The notes beneath the pieces are model-generated. The model was not told where the DNA came from. It made no database searches and saw only the letters and a list, made by a program, of their open reading frames with translations. DNA of 7,492 nt from JAHEFU01 sp020440645. GTDB taxonomy: Bacteria; 4484-113; JAFGCY01. Shown piece by piece: positions 5,018-7,492 of the stretch. The translations under genes were made by a program, and so were the position numbers. Within the stretch, counting starts at the first letter, position 1; every line of letters begins with the position of its first letter. The stretch spans positions 1 to 7,492 of the forward strand of contig JAGRNR010000092.1 of assembly GCA_020440645.1 (NCBI GenBank). Reading direction: 5' to 3'.

Positions 5018-6358
5018 ATGCCGGGAAAGAAAAACAGTGACAGTAAGAAGGGCGCGCCGAAGAAGCCGCTCAAGGATGACAAGGGCCTGGGTGAGTCCGG
5101 CAATGATGAGCTGCTCGAGGAAGAGGCCGCCCCGGAGGAGCAGCAGGAGCTGCTCGCCGCCAGTGCGGAATCCGGTGCAGGAGCGGATGCCGGCAACCCC
5201 GGCCTGAAGAACGGCGGCGGGATCATCACCGACTACGAGGCCACCATCCCGATCATCATCCCGCCCGGGGCGCGCAGCCCGGTTGACGACATCATCGAGG
5301 TGCTGCACCGCGAGGTGATCGGCCAGGAGCGCGCGATCGACGCCATCGCGCGGGCGCTGCTGCGTTCCCGCGAGGGCTTCCGCACCTCCGGCCGCCCGAT
5401 TTCCACGATGTTCTTCGCCGGCCCGACCGGTGTCGGCAAGACCGAGACCGTACGCGCGCTGGCCAAGGCGCTGCACAATGACTGGCGCGCAGTGCTCAAG
5501 GTGGACTGCTCCGAATACAGCGAGCCGCATGCGATCGCGCGCCTGATCGGTGCCCCTCCCGGATACATCGGCTCCGACCTGCCCGCCATCCTCTCCAAGG
5601 AGAACGTGGAGGGCACGACGAACCGCCTGATCCTGTTCGATGAGATTGAGAAGGCGCACTTCCGCCTGCACAACCTGCTGCTGCAGATCATGGACGAGGG
5701 CCGTATCACGCTGGCGCGCCGCACGAAGGACGACCCCGGCGAGGTCAGCTTCGAGGACTGCATCGTGATCATGACCTCCAACGTCGGTGCCGGCGACATC
5801 GAGAAGATCCTGCACCAAAACCGCATCGGGTTCCGCAATGCGGACAGCACGGCTGAGATCCGCAGCGACCAGCAGATCTACATGGCCGCCAAGGAGGCGA
5901 TGAAGAACATCTTCACGCCGGAGTTCCGCAACCGCCTGACGGAGTTCATCGTGTTCCGCGCGCTGGACCGCCCGAGCCTGTACAAGATCCTGCAGAAGCT
6001 GCTCAACATCTCGGCTGAGCGCTTCGCGAGCCTCGGCTTCACGCTGCAGCTCAATGACGAGGTACGTGACTGGCTGGTGGACCGTGGGATGGACCGCGAG
6101 CTCGGTGTGCGCCCGCTGGTACGCGCCGTGGAGAAGTACATCGACACCAAGGTGGCCGAGCTGCATGCCTACGGCCTGATCCACGAGGGCGACCTGCTGG
6201 AGGCCCGCATCCAGGAGACGGACGAGCTGGCCAGCGACGGGATCACCCCCAAGAGCGAGATCGTGTTCTACCGCACCCCGCGCAGCAATGAGCAGGGCGG
6301 CCGCAAGCGCAAGCTGCCGATGAAGAACCAGCGCACGGAAATCATCCTGAGGTACTAG
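5018..6358 (+). CDS. Single-module Clp/HSP100-type AAA+ unfoldase
   Basis: The 446-residue protein corresponds to only the second ATPase module (D2) of ClpA/ClpB/ClpC plus its C-terminal small domain; no N domain or D1 is present. Residues 1-66 are low-complexity and charged (Lys-rich, then Glu/Gln-rich), probably disordered. VIGQERAI (100-107) opens the AAA+ core, with Walker A GPTGVGKT (135-142), pore loop GAPPGYIG (178-185), Walker B LILFDEIEK (204-212), sensor 1 TSN (253-255), arginine-finger region FTPEFRNRL (299-307) and sensor 2 GVRPLVR (363-369). All ATPase residues look intact. IGF at 270-272, after sensor 1, occupies the position of the ClpP-docking loop in ClpA/ClpC. The C-terminal tail is basic (GGRKRKLPMKNQRT). 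The family unfolds proteins by threading them through a hexamer pore; the partner and substrates here are unknown. It stands alone, without clpP nearby. The ATG has no proper ribosome binding site. Confidence 0.88.
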   Translation: MPGKKNSDSKKGAPKKPLKDDKGLGESGNDELLEEEAAPEEQQELLAASAESGAGADAGNPGLKNGGGIITDYEATIPIIIPPGARSPVDDIIEVLHREVIGQERAIDAIARALLRSREGFRTSGRPISTMFFAGPTGVGKTETVRALAKALHNDWRAVLKVDCSEYSEPHAIARLIGAPPGYIGSDLPAILSKENVEGTTNRLILFDEIEKAHFRLHNLLLQIMDEGRITLARRTKDDPGEVSFEDCIVIMTSNVGAGDIEKILHQNRIGFRNADSTAEIRSDQQIYMAAKEAMKNIFTPEFRNRLTEFIVFRALDRPSLYKILQKLLNISAERFASLGFTLQLNDEVRDWLVDRGMDRELGVRPLVRAVEKYIDTKVAELHAYGLIHEGDLLEARIQETDELASDGITPKSEIVFYRTPRSNEQGGRKRKLPMKNQRTEIILRY

Positions 6359-6370
6359 GACCTCGGTTGT

Positions 6371-6555
6371 AGGGTGTAGCGGAGCGCGAGCATTCAGCTC
6401 GCCGGAGGCCCAAGCCGTTGGCTTGGCAAGGAGGTCTGTCCCGCTGGAGGCAGGACTGACCAGGGGTGCTGCATCCCGCGAAGCAGGATGCAGCCGGAGC
6501 AGCGTTGCGGAGGCCAAGCCGTTGGCTTGGCGAGTGTCAGGCTTACAGCCTGGCC
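6371..6555 (+). repeat. Cluster of six hairpins after the Clp-like gene
   Basis: In order: GCGAGC/GCTCGC (6386-6402) flanked by GTAGCGG and CCGGAGG; CCAAGCC/GGCTTGG with GTT loop (6410-6426); GTC-T-GTCC/GGAC-T-GAC (6434-6460); a 9-bp GCTGCATCC/GGATGCAGC (6468-6494); the CCAAGCC/GGCTTGG hairpin again (6514-6530); and CAGGCT/AGCCTG with TAC loop (6538-6552). GGAGG occurs at 6404, 6430, 6446 and 6509. The string fills the 253-bp spacer between the convergent Clp-like and lipoprotein genes. No T-tract is present, so intrinsic termination is not obvious, though the structures would lie in both 3' untranslated regions. Confidence 0.7.
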
Positions 6556-6611
6556 TCCAGCCGCAGTTGCGCCAGCTTAACCTGCAAAGCCTTACTTCGC
6601 GGCTCCACCGT

Positions 6612-7124
6612 TTACTTCATCACGGTAACTTCAAGCTTGTAGCCAGGGTAGCTGGTCATCCCTATGACACCCTTGCCACTATTGACCATGTTCTTCTCTG
6701 AGTGGAAAAGCTGGACACGGGTTTTTCCATCGGCGGATTCCCAGTCAACCACATGCCTGCCCTCGGAATCAGATTCGCGGATCTGGCTGAACTGAGTCTT
6801 ATCCAGACATGATTCAACATGCTGTTTCACATCTGCAAATGTCCCGTCCGTCCTGAAGCCGACCGCCCAGAGCAGGCCTTCGTCATCCCCGACACCGGCT
6901 TTTTCGATCGTGCTTTCCATCCCGCTGACGCCCATTGACACTCCCAGCGGATTCTCAACTGCGCCGGGAGGCAAGGTGAGATTCGCCAGCGGCCATGACG
7001 CAGGCAGCTGCGGAGCAGAACCGGATGTTGCAGTCTTGACTGTGCCCGCAGGGCAGCCGGAGACCAGCACCGTGAGGCCGGCAACGAGCAATACATCCAG
7101 CAGGAATCTGTACAGCTTGATCAT
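6612..7124 (-). CDS. Predicted lipoprotein, function unknown
   Basis: The 170-residue product has a signal peptide: MIKLYRF, a hydrophobic core at about 8-21, and lipobox V21-S22-G23-C24, predicting cleavage and lipidation at C24. Asp is not at +2 (Pro25 follows), so outer-membrane sorting is plausible if the cell has an outer membrane. The mature part has a Thr/Ser/Pro linker (25-45), the WPLANLTLPPGA segment (44-55), then an alpha/beta-looking stretch with LLWAVGFRTDG (84-94) and YPGYKLEVTVMK at the end. A single further Cys (106) has no partner. I do not recognise the family. GC is lower than in neighbours (88 of 180 counted over 6661-6840, against 39 of 60 in a Clp-like sample at 5281-5340), and hairpin clusters lie on both sides, which fits later acquisition. 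No Shine-Dalgarno is visible; TAGCCT (7131-7136) lies 6 nt before the ATG. Confidence 0.8.
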   Translation of the reverse strand: MIKLYRFLLDVLLVAGLTVLVSGCPAGTVKTATSGSAPQLPASWPLANLTLPPGAVENPLGVSMGVSGMESTIEKAGVGDDEGLLWAVGFRTDGTFADVKQHVESCLDKTQFSQIRESDSEGRHVVDWESADGKTRVQLFHSEKNMVNSGKGVIGMTSYPGYKLEVTVMK

Positions 7125-7150
7125 TATTTCAGGCTAGCACGGATCGGGCA

Positions 7151-7219
7151 GGCTGAGCTGCGTTGCGGAGGCGAAGCTGCGCAAGCTCAAGCGAATAAGC
7201 CAGCGAAGCTGCGCTTCGC
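7151..7219. repeat. Hairpins upstream of the lipoprotein gene
   Basis: GCGAAGC/GCTTCGC with a TGC loop (7203-7219) is a perfect 7-bp stem. Upstream, GAGCT (7155-7159) pairs with AGCTC (7184-7188) around a GGAGG-containing segment (GGAGG at 7167). CTTCGCGGCTCCA at 7215-7227 recurs exactly at 6596-6608, just past the other end of the lipoprotein gene. Confidence 0.6.
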
Positions 7220-7251
7220 GGCTCCATTGCCCCATGCCCCTTTCACCGTTG

Positions 7252-7278
7252 CCCGGCTGCAAGATGCAGCCGCTACTG
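7252..7278 (-). repeat. Constant-flank hairpin with 8-bp stem
   Basis: CGGCTGCA (7254-7261) and TGCAGCCG (7265-7272) pair perfectly around AGA. The right flank CCGCTACTG (7270-7278) equals that of both hairpins at 4689-4890, and the left flank keeps CCCGG, placing it in the same family with a third, unrelated stem sequence. Confidence 0.65.
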
Positions 7279-7280
7279 GT

Positions 7281-7418
7281 GGAGTTTGAACCTCCCCTGC
7301 TTCTGTTTCTCATTCTGCTTCCCCTCCCTTGCCCCCTGCCCCAGCCAGGCTTAACCCGGATCTCTCCAGCGACGAGGGCGCCGCTGCCACTAAGAACTAA
7401 TAACTTCTTCCACTTCTG
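7281..7418. other. Pyrimidine-rich non-coding tail
   Basis: This stretch has degenerate CTTCTGTTTCTCATTCTG and CCCCTCCC words resembling 4886-4912, then CTAAGAACTAATAACTTC (7390-7407), another simple-word repeat. I see no gene, RNA or promoter in it. It runs up to the right inverted-repeat arm. Confidence 0.4.
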
Positions 7419-7473
7419 GTACAGGTTCAATACATAGGTAATGGTTTAGGTTCAGAACATAGGTAACGGTTTC
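7419..7473 (-). mobile_element. Right arm of window-spanning inverted repeat (IS-end-like)
   Basis: Read on the minus strand this is GAAACC, GTTACCTATGTTCTGAACC, TAAACC, ATTACCTATGTATTGAACC, TGTAC: two ~25-bp words in the same inward orientation as the left arm at 23-75, ending in GTAC on the inner side as the left arm does. The symmetry suggests the same mobile element abuts the window at both sides in opposite orientation, or that the arms are the two ends of one unit. No transposase is inside. Confidence 0.6.
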
Positions 7474-7492
7474 CGTGAGAATCACCCTTCGA

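Noticed and set aside
5009..6517. Long minus-strand open frame (502 codons) opposite the Clp-like gene
   Set aside because: It is an antisense shadow caused by GC-rich codons; the plus strand has complete AAA+ motifs, while the minus frame is Ala/Val/Leu/Asp-rich without recognisable domains.
6823..6830. parS half-site (TGTTTCAC) inside the lipoprotein gene
   Set aside because: The adjoining half matches poorly (2 of 8), so chance occurrence is more likely.

Overview
The window is a GC-rich stretch of bacterial chromosome with seven credible protein genes. A lipobox-bearing lipoprotein and a four-helix inner-membrane protein suggest a Gram-negative cell. I cannot name the organism from sequence alone. 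The intergenic texture (decayed CTCCAAC, CATTGCT, CACAGAG and GCTAAGG word repeats, plus many small hairpins) reminds me of environmental genomes such as Kiritimatiellota/Lentisphaerota-type PVC bacteria or some deltaproteobacteria, but that is an impression from memory and not a placement.

Layout. The two window edges (23-75 and 7419-7473) carry an imperfect inverted repeat of about 54 bp, each arm made of two tandem ~25-bp words, which looks like the ends of an insertion sequence. Inside the left arm lies a 197-residue membrane protein gene of unknown function (166-759, +). It abuts, stop codon to stop codon, a minus-strand pair: a divergent DNA polymerase III delta subunit (760-1716) and an enoyl-CoA hydratase (1720-2526, possibly to 2550), separated by 3 nt. 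Divergent from these is the chromosome-partition operon parA-parB (2627-4272, ATGA overlap). A 745-bp non-coding stretch full of repeats follows (4273-5017). Then comes a single-AAA+-module Clp-type unfoldase (5018-6358), a hairpin-rich spacer (6359-6611), a minus-strand lipoprotein gene of lower GC (6612-7124) and a final non-coding stretch (7125-7492).

How it fits together. ParA/ParB (origin segregation) and the delta subunit (clamp loading) both serve chromosome replication and inheritance; the crotonase and the Clp-like ATPase are unrelated housekeeping or protein-quality functions. The Clp-like protein keeps an IGF tripeptide where ClpA/ClpC/ClpX contact ClpP, although it has only one ATPase module and no recognisable N domain.

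The most unusual signal is non-coding: a family of short hairpins with constant flanks (GGAGG on one side, GTAGCGG/CCGG in a subset) but stems that differ from copy to copy while staying self-complementary. It occurs as a 25-nt-period array right after parB, as a matched pair with compensatory stem changes at 4689-4890, and as clusters on both sides of the lipoprotein gene. Several genes that start a transcription unit also lack a Shine-Dalgarno sequence and have a TATAAT-like box 6-9 nt before the ATG, which suggests leaderless mRNAs.
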